Below, piece after piece: positions 30,970 through 41,763 of a DNA stretch of 64,000 nt. Every line of letters starts with the position of its first letter. Within the stretch, counting starts at the first letter, position 1. The notes beneath the pieces were generated by a model, which was not told the DNA's origin, did no database searches, and saw only the letters and a program-made list of their open reading frames with translations. The position numbers and the translations under genes were made by a program. This stretch comes from Chlorokybus atmophyticus (lineage: Eukaryota > Streptophyta > Chlorokybophyceae > Chlorokybales > Chlorokybaceae): NCBI GenBank assembly GCA_009103225.1, contig RHPI01002048.1:244971-308970 (forward strand). The letters run 5' to 3'.

Positions 30970-31630
30970 TGCTTGAAATGATTCCCAACTATCAGTGGGA
31001 GAGTGGGAGCATGGATCTGATTATAGATGTACCGGTAAAAAAGAGAGGACACAGCGCTATCATTGTCTTCGTTGACCGCTTGATCGAGATAGTCAGATTT
31101 GAGCCGTGTCGCAATGACACAGATGCGCAAGAGGTTGCGTTTATCTTTCTGAACTCGGTGTTCAGATCACACAGCGTCCTCAAGAGTCGGTTTCATCATG
31201 ATTCCAAGTTTGTAAGCCACTTTTTGCAGGCTGTATGCCAGTACTTGGGAACCAAGCAGAGCTTAAGCACTGACTACCACCCACACAATGACAGACAGAC
31301 GGAGCACGCGCCAAATTAAGTACTAGAAGATGTACTGCCGCAATGGCGGCGCCACTACACATCACCCATGTTTGATAATTGGGATGTGCACTTGCCATTG
31401 GCTGAGTTTTGCGTAAGCAATGCATGGCATAAGTCGCCTCATAGCACTCCGTTCCATATTACTACGGCCGTCATGTGGTGACGCCCATGTCTTTAAAAGT
31501 TGAGTCGTTCAGCAAAGTGCCGACGGCTACAAAATTTACAATGAACATGCATGCATCATCGTCGCAAAATGTTTCCCCTGCCGACCAAATTTTGGCAACG
31601 GCTGTGCACCTGAGGATACTCATTTTGACT
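30970..31630 (+). pseudogene. Ty3 integrase core remnant
   Basis: The translation reads IPNYQWESGSMDLI, then FVDRLIEIVRF, then HHDSKFVSHFLQ and DYHPHNDRQTEH, matching a chromovirus integrase core with its D and E positions (one Asp replaced by His in HHDS). After a stop at 31317 the conserved LPLAEFCVSNAWHKSPHSTPF follows in a shifted frame. The remainder to about 31630 resembles the integrase C-terminal region. It is a decayed copy. Confidence 0.75.
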
Positions 31631-33120
31631 GTCGACCTTCAGTCTACCGGCGATCTCGATACAGGGACCTGAGCATAACGGCCGTCACCATTAGTTGGTG
31701 GCCGTCTGCATAAAGGGACTGACCCTAATTAATAGGTGCCTGTCAGGTACTCAACAGTTAAGCAAAGGGGACTTGACCTACCTAAGAAATAACTGACCGG
31801 TACCTATCAGTTAGGTACCGGCAACAGGACGCTAACTGAGCGAGATTGTCAGGTATCTTAAGGTACCTGAAGTTAATGATGTGTACCTTCAAAGGTACCG
31901 CTCAGTCATGATTAGGTGTCACACGTGATTGTCGTCATCAGCTGTGCAAGAATGCGTGACAAATAATAAAAAACAAAAAAATAATAAATTACAATGTAAT
32001 ATACTGAGCTACTACTACTGCTAGCACAACTAGACTACCACTACTGCTACCACTACCACTACTGCTACTACTACCTTAGGTACTGCTGCTAGTACTACCC
32101 TTGTACTGAGCTGAGCAACCTGCACCGCCCGCTCCAGCTCCGCCGCCGCCGTTCCTTCTCCGCCGCCGCTGCCGCCGCCTGGCCTGGTCTGGCCTAGCAT
32201 GGCCTGGCCTGGCCGCCCTAAGGCAAGGAGGGTGGTTAGATGGCATGCGGTGTTGCGCGTAGTACAACGCCAGACAGTAACCAAGCTCACCTACTGTAAA
32301 CCGTTGCCGCCGCCGCCGCCGCCGCCATCACCGCCGCCGCCGCCGCCCATAACGCTCTGTTCAACTTGAAGCCGTTGAGCGTTTGAACAGCCCAAGTTAT
32401 TCAAACGCGTTGTCGAAACGTGACTCGCAACGGCATTATCGTATTATTATAATGGTACGAAAGTACCATTGTCGCTATGGCACGATCGTACCATTAGTAT
32501 GGTACGATAGTGCCATTGCGACAATGGCACTGTTCATGCCATTGACATAATACGGCGGCTGCATTGTACCAGCGTCTCGACTTGCCGGCCGGTACTACCG
32601 TCCCGACTTGCCGACCTTTTGGGACCGGCGGTCACTTGCTTATCATACTTGACACACAATAAGTAGGTCGCCGCCGCATTAAGTGCACGACCGGCGATCG
32701 GCCGTCACTTAACAAATGCGGTAAGGTAATCTGATAGGGACCAACGGTAACTGGCTTGCCACAGTGGGCATGCCGTTGCGCATACTTTTCGATGATCAGG
32801 GTACGGCCGACGGTCGGCCGTCACTGTATGTGACCAAATCGTTACTTATCTGCTATACAGAAAGGTGGCCATCGCGCAACTGTGACGACCGACAATCGGC
32901 CGTTACCTTAAAGTGCGGTGTTGCCGTCACAGGCAGGTCGCCGTCGATTGTACTTATGGGTCGACCGCTTGCCGTTGGTATATGTTGCTTGATAGTAACG
33001 TCCGTCCCAAAAAGTCCCTTTATGGACCACTCCGTTACGTCAGGTAGGGTCAGGCACCCGTCAGTCCCTTAATCCCTTGTCAGTCCCCGTGTAAAATTTG
33101 CGACGATTGGCAAGCAAAAG
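31631..33120. repeat. Repeat-rich insertion within the Ty3 remnant
   Basis: About 1.5 kb of non-coding DNA separates integrase core from integrase C-terminus of what looks like one remnant. It contains GGTACCT-type short repeats (31730-31910), CCG microsatellites (about 32130-32180 and 32305-32347), a 32-bp-arm hairpin (32463-32530) and repeated GATCGGCCGTCACTT-like units (32690-32950). The ends share GGGACTGAC-type motifs, but clear terminal inverted repeats are not established. Confidence 0.45.
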
Positions 33121-33134
33121 ACTGCCTGATAACA

Positions 33135-33705
33135 GCACAAGACGAATAGAATAAGTATGCCGGCAGGCAATTTAGGTTTGGAGATGAGCTCCAAGTGGGA
33201 GACCAAGTGTTACTCAATTAAAAGTACATTTGACTTCAGACAAGCAAGGTACGTACCCTGAATACGCAAGTTGCTACCTAGGAGGCTAGGTGTTACAATT
33301 GTAGCATAAATTCATATTAACTCCTCAACCATCAGCGTCTTTTGCTGATGTGACCTAGTAGAACACCCTCATCTTATAACACTAAGGCCATTCCGCATTA
33401 TTTTGACAAGGTCGATAAACATGCCTTTCGGCTAGAATTGCCAAAGAGCATACTGGTAGACAATATGTTTCACAAGGCACTGCTGAAACTGTACAGAAGT
33501 GACGGTCCATTGCAACCTTCTTCTCCTTCAATTGCGGTTGAGGGCGATCTTGAGTATGAGGTCGAGTCCATCGTTGGCAAATGATTAAGAAAAGTATAAT
33601 CAAAGCTTTTGGATTTAATACTTGGTAAAGTGGCTTAGTTATGGCAAGGAACATAACATTTGGGAGCCCATTTCTAACTTGCGCTCATACTGCCAAGCTA
33701 GACGA
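33135..33705 (+). pseudogene. Chromovirus integrase C-terminus and chromodomain remnant
   Basis: Fragments in the plus frames read QFRFGDELQVGDQVLL, FRLELPKSILVDNMFHKALL, then DLEYEVESIVGK and, after stops, VKWLSYGKEHNIWEPISNL. This is the typical order of Ty3 chromovirus integrase tail (GPF/GPY region) followed by a chromodomain. Multiple stops and frame changes show decay. It probably belongs with the integrase core at 30970. Confidence 0.75.
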
Positions 33706-34581
33706 ATTCGAGAATGAGCTTCAATCCACATGCGCCACTTGAGCTTGTGCTCGTTGCAAGAGCATGGACGAATGCCTGCAACCTCTTCATGTGACATATC
33801 AACACAGTGCACACCGATATTCAGTATTAAAGTTGTGTGAACACTCCCACGGCTTGCACTACTTTCACGCGTGGAGCGCAGCCTCTTCGGTGAGTTTGGC
33901 CAACTTTGCTTGTGGTATGTTCGAGACAAGTTTTCCATCTTTTTGCAACGCGGGCTTTGCAATGCAAGTGGGGAGGAATGTCACGCCCATGAGGCAAAAG
34001 TCAATCTATGTTCCTTACTTATGTTAGTAAGAGATTGAGTGGGAATTTCCATCTCATAGGCTTGTGTAGTGCTTGTGAGGTGTGCCCTCATGTAGGTCTA
34101 CTCTTAAGCCTATATGGCCTTGGGTGTGATGAACACAAAGCACTGTATGTTAGCAAGCACAAGGCTGATTAGTGCCATAGGCTCTGCATGACTTGTGGAA
34201 TGCCAGTGCTGTAACACTGGGACAGCATGTGTGCTGCCAGTGGCAAATGGCAACTCAGTCATGCGGTTTGCCAGTATAATGTGTTTTGAGCGCACACATG
34301 ACGGATTGTGGCAGTTCACCAATTTGAGGTTGACTTGTCATGTGTTTGATAATCCCGAGGTTGATGCCTTATGATAGGACATGTTCCATGTTGGACACAG
34401 TCAGCTTGTGCTGATAGGTCGGCACACAGTGATAAGGCCTTGGGCCCTGGACATCCTGTGTGCCTGGTCGGGAGAGCAGGAAGTGGTATAAAGGCTTGGT
34501 AGCAACCTTGAGTAGCTATCAAAGTGTTCACCACGTGAGGGCCACCTGTGTGTGGGGTGCCTGAATGTAGCTGTTGAAGGG
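33706..34581. other. No gene recognised
   Basis: Short decayed ORFs only. The stretch includes the flank of the chromovirus that starts at 34587. Confidence 0.4.
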
Positions 34582-34586
34582 GCTCT
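34582..34586. repeat. Chromovirus target-site duplication, left (GCTCT)
   Basis: GCTCT directly precedes the 5' LTR and is repeated at 41759-41763 after the 3' LTR, the 5-bp length expected of Ty3 integrases. Confidence 0.8.
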
Positions 34587-34928
34587 AGTAACGGCGTGCT
34601 ACCTCCATTGAGGTTCCGTGCTCTCATTTAGCATTGAAAAAGGGTCCCAACGGGTATATACAGCCAAACAAGCCGGATTAAGGCCGTTAACCTAGTGTTA
34701 AGGTCCTAATTTAGTGTTACTTATCTGTAACACTGATCTCGATGAGACTCATGTCGAGTGGCGAAATCTACCGCATGGCGGCTGCTAACGCAGTAGCCGC
34801 CATAGCCAGGGGATTTTTGCTCTGGCAGTCGCCCTGGCGGCGTCAGCGGCGGTGTCGGCGTGGCTGGTGGCGGTGTTGGGGTAGGGGTAGGGGATTGTAG
34901 GGGATGGTAGCACACCCTCTTTCTTACA
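34587..34928 (+). repeat. Chromovirus 5' LTR
   Basis: About 342 bp sharing with the 3' LTR the strings GTGCTACCTCCAT, GGCCGTTAACCTAGTGTTAAG and GCACACCCTCT near the end. It ends TTACA immediately before the primer site. Confidence 0.9.
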
Positions 34929-34930
34929 TT

Positions 34931-34942
34931 TGGTATCGGAGC
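34931..34942 (+). promoter_or_regulatory. Primer-binding site, initiator Met-tRNA type
   Basis: TGGTATCGGAGC two bases after the LTR end matches the usual TGGTATCAGAGC initiator-methionine tRNA complement with one change. It contrasts with the self-complementary primer site of the methyltransferase element. Confidence 0.85.
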
Positions 34943-35810
34943 TAGGGCGTCAAGGGCTGTGGGGGCGGCGGCGGCTCTGGCGATGGCAGGAGCAGCTGCA
35001 ACAAGTGACGGCAGCAGGCGGCGGCACCGAGCACTAGTAGCCGCTACCCACGAGCTAGAGTGGGTAGTGGTAGTTGTTGTTGTTGTTGTTGTTGTTGTCG
35101 CTGCTGCTGGTGCAGCATAGCCTTGCTTGCTTGTTTGCTTGTTTGCTTGCTTGCTTGCTAGCTTAGCCTGGCCTAGCCTAGCTGCCCTGGCCTAGCCTAG
35201 CTTGTTAGTGTGAAGGGGAGCGGCCACTCAGGCAGCCTCACCTCAAGTTTTGCATCCCAGCATCATTTGTAATCAATTATCACATTATTACTTGTAAGTG
35301 TGCTCCTGGTTGCGGCTGCCATCGCGTGGATTCATAGTGGTGTAAGGGGGTTTGTGGTTGTTGACACTTCTCCCACCCCAAGGAAGTAGTATAGCGCCAA
35401 CTTGGGCTGGCTTGGCCACCATTCAGCGCGGTGGGGCCGCCAGATTCAATCTGAGCGATCGATATCAAAATCACGACTTACAACTTGTCGATATCAGCAT
35501 GTAGGGCTGATTCACAAGAGTTTAGCACCTTTTGTGTCATTTACAAATGTGAGATGAGCTGGGTTGTACAAATTGAAAACTTTGAGTTACTATAGCTTGT
35601 GAACCGTCGCGTGGATTTGCATACGGTTTCTTTACAAGCGAGCATCTTGTTGAGGGGTGTTGGGCACTTATTTTACGTGCTGTTTTACCCAAGTACAGCA
35701 CCTTGAAATCAACAAGGAAGAAACCATAAGCTTCAGCACTTTTGGAGTGCACAACTAGTGTGGTTGTGCACTTAAACACTTCATTTACTTACGACTTCAT
35801 TCTTGGGCAG
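34943..35810 (+). other. Chromovirus leader
   Basis: Non-coding leader with GTT (about 35069-35098) and GCTTGCTT-type (35110-35160) simple repeats. No ORF is recognised. Confidence 0.5.
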
Positions 35811-37556
35811 ATGTCTGAGGGGAAGGGGACAAGGCAGAGGGATACCCCCCTATGCCAAGCTTCTCCTCATCCGCATATGAGCGGTCAAGTGATGAGGAGG
35901 AAGTGAAAAAGAGCTTTTTGGGTGAGAGTGAGAGCAAGGGTGGCAATTGAGAGAAGGCCTCGAAGCACGAAAGTGCTAAAGCTTCCGGCTCGTCCTCTTA
36001 TGGTGCTGCAACGATAGACCCTTCACTTGTCATCGGTGGGGCCATTGAGAAGTATGCACAAGGGCGAGCTTGTTGCTCGCTACCCTTGCATGCCTAAGGA
36101 AGTGTGGGATAAGTGAGCAGCAATAGTCCGCCATGGGAGGCGGACTTCACAACACTTCCTTAAGCAAGCAAAGAGATGGTGAACCAGATGCTCAAGCACG
36201 AGTTGACTAATAACATTCCACCGCTCGTGCGCAATGATCCCGCAGTAACTACCCTCATAGCCACTTGGGACAAGCCAGGCCCATTCCCGGGTATTAATAT
36301 GCCGTTGAGGCTTTGGCCATGTTAACAGTAGAGACTCAGATGCGCTGCAAGGATCTGTTTTGGTACCTTGGGCCTGATTTGGAAGAACGCTTGGCTCGTG
36401 AGGAAGTGTAGGATAAGTGACCAGCAATAGTCCGCCATGGGAGGCGGACTTCACAACACTTCCTCAAGCAAGCAAAGAGATGGTGAACCAGATGCTCAAG
36501 CACGAGTTGACTAATAACATTCCACCACTCGTGCGCAATGATCCCGCAGTAACTACCCTCATAGCCACTTGGGACAAGCCAGGCCAATTCCCGGGTATTA
36601 ATATGGCGTTGAGGCTTTGGCCATGTTAACAGTAGAGACTCAGATGCGCTGCAAGGATCTGTTTTGGTACCTTGGGCTTGATTTGGAAGAACGCTTGGCT
36701 TGTGAGGAACGGGTGACGGCGCGCCTTGGTGCGCTGCAGGCTGAGTTGGTGGATTTACGTCAGCAAGTGGCTGGAGCTGCCACAACAAGGGGTGGTACAT
36801 CGGCGGGGATGCTTGTCACACCACTAAACAAGCCTAAGAAGTTCAAGCCCAGCGGTACTGTTATCATTGATGATTGGGTGGTAACTGTTCAAAGGTACTT
36901 GACAGCACTTTATCGCCAAATTAGTGAGCACATTGCTGTTGCTGATTTGCTCATGCCACCTGATGCGTTGGCCGAGTGGGCGAGACAGAGTGCGGACGGT
37001 GCTCCCACGACAGTGGAGGCACTGTTGCAGTTCATGGGGGAGCGCTATGGTGGCATAGACCCGGCCACTGCTGCTCGCAACAAGCTCAGCAAGCTGCGGC
37101 AGAATGGCAGAGCGGCTTCAGTTTATCTGCAGGAGTTCCAGGCATTGGTTGGCCGCGCGAATAGTGGACTTATGCCTATGGACAAGGCTGAGCAGTTTAA
37201 CAACTACAAGCGCGGGATGGATGCGCGTCTGCGCGATCAGTTGCAGTACAACACATTTACGGAAAAGCCTTGGGTGCCCGATAACCTCGCAACCCTACAG
37301 AGGTTGAGTGTGTTGTTGTACCATGATGATTCTGCGGGCTGTGCAGGACAAGTCGCGAGTGGCAGCTTCGACCAAGCCGCAGGAAGGGGGAAAGCGATCC
37401 CCCCCACCAAGTGCATGCGGCGAAGGAGGCCTCCCATTCACACCTGCAGCTGCTGCTGGTGGTGCGCCTTCGGCAATACGCGCATGTCATGTGTGTCATC
37501 AGCCGGGTCACATTGCGAAGAACCGCCCAACCAAGGGGAAGGGCAAGAAGGTTGAA
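35811..37556 (+). pseudogene. Chromovirus gag pseudogene
   Basis: Begins with MSEGKGTRQRDTP at 35811. The capsid domain is clearest at 36617-37350 (KPKKFKPSGTVIIDDWV, then FMGERYGGIDPATAARNKL). The end carries a zinc knuckle CHVCHQPGHIAKN whose last Cys is Arg. A 304-bp tandem duplication (36101-36404 repeated at 36405-36708) and frameshifts disrupt the N-terminal half. Confidence 0.8.
36101..36708 (+). repeat. 304-bp tandem duplication in gag
   Basis: Two nearly identical head-to-tail units with period 304 (36101-36404 and 36405-36708), differing at only a handful of bases. The duplication arose after or late in the decay of the element. Confidence 0.93.
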
Positions 37557-38020
37557 TAGGATTACGTCGTGGCCGATGTGGCAGCTGGTGGCCGGTTGCT
37601 AGAGCTACATGTAGCAAACTGGTTGAATGAGTTGTCCCGTGTGCATGTAATGACACATGCATGGCAAGCACATGACAAGTTGACACTTCTTTGACGTTGA
37701 AAAAGTGGGGGATAATGCTTGTGTGCTGGTGCATGTAACATTTAACATGCTTGCAGATGTATTGCGCACTTAGTGTGAGTTACAAGGTAAACACAAGACT
37801 CCAAGTATGGTGGTGATGGTGCCTAAATATCATGGGCCATGGTCAAAACATACTCGGGGGGGAATTGTGTTGAAGCAATTCGCAAAGCGTGAACAGGGAC
37901 GGTGAGGATGTCGGCAATACTGATTAACCCTCGCATAAGTCACGAAATCTTGGCTACCTTTTAAGGACGAGTAATACCGCTGCTGTGGACATTTACAGGC
38001 ACATCGCAGTTTATTACAAG

Positions 38021-38331
38021 TTCGTTTTCGATTGACACAGGTGCAGCGCATAACTTCGTTGAGGAACGATGGGTTGTGCGCAATGAGATAGCTTGCAAAC
38101 CCTCAGCATTCTCAGCAGCTGGTGCGGGGGGGTCGTTATCAGTGACAGGTGAAATTAAATTGAAAGTAAATATTGGTAATGATCATGCCAATTTGCCTTG
38201 CATTGTGGGATTTATCAACATACCTGGTGTTGATGTGGTACTAGGGCAAGAATGGCAAGATGATGTAAAAATGACATATGACACGATTGTGCACAGTGCA
38301 AAAAGGGGCATAAGCGGATTGCACTGTCCGT
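38021..38331 (+). pseudogene. Chromovirus aspartic protease
   Basis: The frame reads SIDTGAAHNFVEE, so the DTG active site is intact here (38034-38042), and continues to a VDVVLGQEW segment typical of Ty3 retropepsins. It is separated from gag by about 460 bases with stops. Confidence 0.8.
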
Positions 38332-38479
38332 AAAAGGGTCGCATAGCTTGGAACACAAGCAAACGGACCCTGCGCTACTCACGGCACTGCAAGTGAAACG
38401 TGCATTGTGTAAAAACGCACCGGCTTGTCTGGTACATTTGACATGAAGTGATGATGTCGTACTCAGAAATACAGAAGGT

Positions 38480-39704
38480 GTGGCGGACATCATTACGAAA
38501 TATCAAGATCTTTTCTCGGATAAGTTGCCAGGCTTGCCCCCTAATCGAGGTGTCGGACACACAATACCACTAATTCTTGGTAGTGAGCCTCCATTTCGAC
38601 CAATATATAGGTTAAGCCTAAACGAGAGGGGGGAAATGAAATCTCAAAGCAAAGGGTTATTGGAAAAGGGACTGATTGAACCAAGTATTTCACCCTTTGG
38701 CACGTTTACTTTGTTTGTGATAAAAAAGAATGGGTTGCGCGTGTGTGTGAATTACCGTGCTTTGAACAAGATCACGGTAAAGAACAGATCCCCGTTGCCA
38801 AGAATTGATGATGTGTTTGACAAGTTGTCGGGAAATGCGTATTTCAGTACGCGAGACTTGACAATCGGATATCATATAATCCGCATTCATCCTTCTAATG
38901 TCTACAAGACAGCATTTTAAACATCCTCCCCCTCAGGCCATTATCAATACAATAAATTATTTTTTGGATTGACAAATGGGCCCGCAGTGTTTCAGAAGGA
39001 AATGAAATCTTTGGTGACATGCTTGGCAAACATGTCATGGTTTATCTTTGATGACATTATTGTCTTTAGTAAAACAAAGGAAGAGCATAGGCAACATGTA
39101 AAAGCAGTGTTTGCACGACTGCGTGAACATCGCTTGGTTGCAAACTTGACAATATGTGATTTTTGCAAAATGGAGTTGCCTTTTGGTCACATTGCGAGTG
39201 GTGCGGGCATTAAGCCTGACCCTCGCAAAGTACAAATTGAAAGAGTGGCCTCAACCTCAAAATGTCCATCATGTAAGGTCATTCTTGGGGTTGGCAATCT
39301 ATTTTTGCAAGTTTATGATGGGATACTCAACAGTTGTCATGCCTTTGACTAGACTGTTGCACAGAGATACCCCACTTGTCTGGACACAAGCTCAAGAAGC
39401 TGCTATGCAACACATGAAATTGGCTTCAACGTCGGCGCCAATGTTGGCGCTACCAAATTGGGAAAAGCATTTCACTATGATTAGTGATGCATCAACACTT
39501 GGGTGTGGTGCAATCTTGTTGCAAGATGGCAGGCCTTGTGCTTGTGAGAGTAGGAAGTTTATTCCTGCAGAGGTGAACTATACTACAGCTGAACAAGAGC
39601 TGCTTGGCATAGTACATGCCTGGAAAACATGGAGATTTTACTTGGAGGGGGTTCAGGTCACTGTAGTGACTGATCATAACCCATTGGTGTATTTTTTAAC
39701 ATAA
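38480..39704 (+). pseudogene. Chromovirus reverse transcriptase and RNase H
   Basis: RT fingers and palm from 38480 (RPIYRLSLNERGEMK, then VNYRALNKITVKN and the STRDL region). A TAA at 38918 replaces a sense codon, and the same frame continues NKLFFGLTNGPAVFQKEM with catalytic FDDIIVF near 39050. A frameshift near 39230-39290 leads into the connection and RNase H (MISDASTLGCGAILLQDG, then TAEQELLGIVHAW and VVTDHNPLVYF) ending at 39704. Confidence 0.88.
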
Positions 39705-39835
39705 CAGAACTTGTCACAACGACAAGCGCGCTGGAATGAGTTTTTGTCCCGGTTTACCTTTGATTAGGTGTATCGGCCGGGAAGAAAACCAATGTAGCTG
39801 ACCCTCTGAGTCGTTGCCCGTCACTACTGGCGGTC

Positions 39836-41277
39836 GTGCGCGCGCAGTTGATTGCAACACGCGGTACATTATCTCCGGATGATGAGTTTGTTCAAGCAGT
39901 TGTGCAAGGGTACGCTTTAGACCCGTGGTTTTCTTTAGCAAAAAACGTGCGAAAGCTTGAAAAGCGTGACAACTTGAATTACATGGGCACTAGTTTGGTT
40001 ATACCCGACCATGCTGGTTTGATTGTGAAATGCATAACTGATGTACATAATCCACCATACGCTGGGTATTTTGGCAGTCGCAACACCACCAAGGCAGCGC
40101 AACAGTTGTAATGGTGGCCATCGTTGCCTGTTGATGTGAAGCAGTATGTGGACACTTGTGACAAATGTGAATGTGACAAACCTTCACGTCAGAAAACAGC
40201 TGGGTTATTACGACTATTGCCTATCCCTAATAGCAAATGAAAACGTGTATGTATGGATCTCATCACTGAGCTTCCAAAGTCAGCATTGGGTCATACTGCG
40301 GTTGCAGTGTTTGTGGATCGCATAACTAAAATGGTTCACATATTTTTTGCCGCTCGGAGATAGGCTCCCGTGAGTTCGCGATGGTTTTTGTCGCATCGGT
40401 GTTTACGTCGCAAAGCTTGCCTCGCAACATTGTGTCTGACCGTGATCCATGGTTGGTGGCTCAGTTTTGAAAGTCGTTATGCAACTTCATGCAGATACAG
40501 CTAGCATACGAGCACTGCTTGTCACCCGTAAATTGATAGTTAGACAGAACGCGTCAATCAAATGATTGAGGTCCCCATCCGGCATTATGTGAGGCTGAAT
40601 CAGTCTAACTGGGATGTACACCTTCCTATGGCTGAATTCGCGATTAACAATGCATGGCAAGAAAGTGTGCAGAAACTCCGATTTTCCTGGATTACGGAGT
40701 GCATCCACTGAGTCATGAGAACATCGAATTGCCCGCTAATGATGTAACTCGTGCAACTGCAGCGCGAGGTGGCTGCGGCCATGCAAGATCGATTGGCGAT
40801 GGCAAAGAGCTGACTGCACAGCGCTGGACAGACAAAAAAGTTGATAAACATTGTAAACAGGCCGACTATGATGTGGGCAATCAGGTGCTTTTGAGCACCA
40901 AAAACATATCCATCAAGGGAGTGGGTACCCGCAAGTTTTTCCCTCGTTGGATAGGCCCCTTCAAAGTGGTTGATCGGGTCGGCACTGACGCGTATTGTGT
41001 AGATTTGCCAAAGTCAATACACATTTGCAATGTGTTTCACGTGAATACATTGAAATCGTACCGTTCTGACAGTCGAGTTCAACCTCCTCCACCCCCCGTC
41101 GCAGTGGATGGCGATGATACCTTCGAGTATGAAGCGGAATCAATCCTTAGTCACCGTAAGGGTTGGCTCGGACGCGCGCCGTCTTACTTGATGAAGTGGA
41201 AAGGGTATGATGTTGAACACGATACATGAAAACCTGAAAGGAATTTTACCAATTGCAAACAGATTCTTCGGGAGTAG
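39836..41277 (+). pseudogene. Chromovirus integrase with chromodomain
   Basis: Fragments show the HHCC finger (about 40040-40170, with CDKC), the DDE core (MDLITELPKS, then AVFVDRITKMVH), and the C-terminal module (FFPRWIGPFKVVDRVG, then HICNVFHVNTLKSYR) in the open stretch 40654-41229. The end is a chromodomain (EYEAESILSHRKG, then YLMKWKGYDVEHDT) in which TGA at 41227 replaces the conserved Trp codon. Chromodomains direct integration to marked chromatin. Several frameshifts are present. Confidence 0.88.
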
Positions 41278-41420
41278 GCTGGAATGCTGTGTCCACACGC
41301 GAACGGTAATAGGGTGTTGGCAGACATCTTTACCGCTTCGGCCCTAATTTTCTCGACTACTATGGTTACCAATGCTCGTAGTGGGGCTTAGCTAACCCCT
41401 CAATGAGGACATTGATATAA

Positions 41421-41430
41421 GTGGGGGGGG
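41421..41430 (+). other. Chromovirus polypurine tract
   Basis: GTGGGGGGGG lies directly upstream of the 3' LTR, preceded by ATATAA. Confidence 0.75.
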
Positions 41431-41432
41431 AT

Positions 41433-41758
41433 TATAACGGTGTGCTACCTCCATAGAGGTTGCCCGCCCTTATTGAGGATGAGATAAGGGTTCCACCGGG
41501 TATATACAATCCATTAAGCTAGATTAAGGCCGTTAACCTAGTGTTAAGGCCCTAATCTAATGTTATACATTTGTAACACAAATATCGACACGATGAATGA
41601 GTCTCATGTCGATATCAACGCATGGCGGCGCTGCTAACGCAGCAGCCGCCATAGCCAGGGGACTTGGCAGTTGCCCTGGCGGCGGCGGTGTCAGCGTGGC
41701 TGGTGGCGGTGTTGGGGTAGGGGATTGGTGGGGGTGGTAGCACACCCTCTCTCTTACA
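41433..41758 (+). repeat. Chromovirus 3' LTR
   Basis: Homologous to 34587-34928 with substitutions and indels throughout; ends TTACA and is followed by the GCTCT duplication at 41759-41763. Confidence 0.9.
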
Positions 41759-41763
41759 GCTCT

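Larger units (their letters stand above)
34587..41758 (+). mobile_element. Ty3/gypsy chromovirus, decayed full-length copy
   Basis: A 7.2 kb plus-strand element: 5' LTR 34587-34928, tRNA-type primer site 34931-34942, gag, protease, RT, RNase H, integrase and chromodomain in canonical order, a G-rich polypurine tract at 41421-41430, 3' LTR about 41433-41758, and a GCTCT target duplication. The LTRs differ by many substitutions and small indels, so it is much older than the methyltransferase element. Stops and frameshifts break every protein. Confidence 0.92.
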
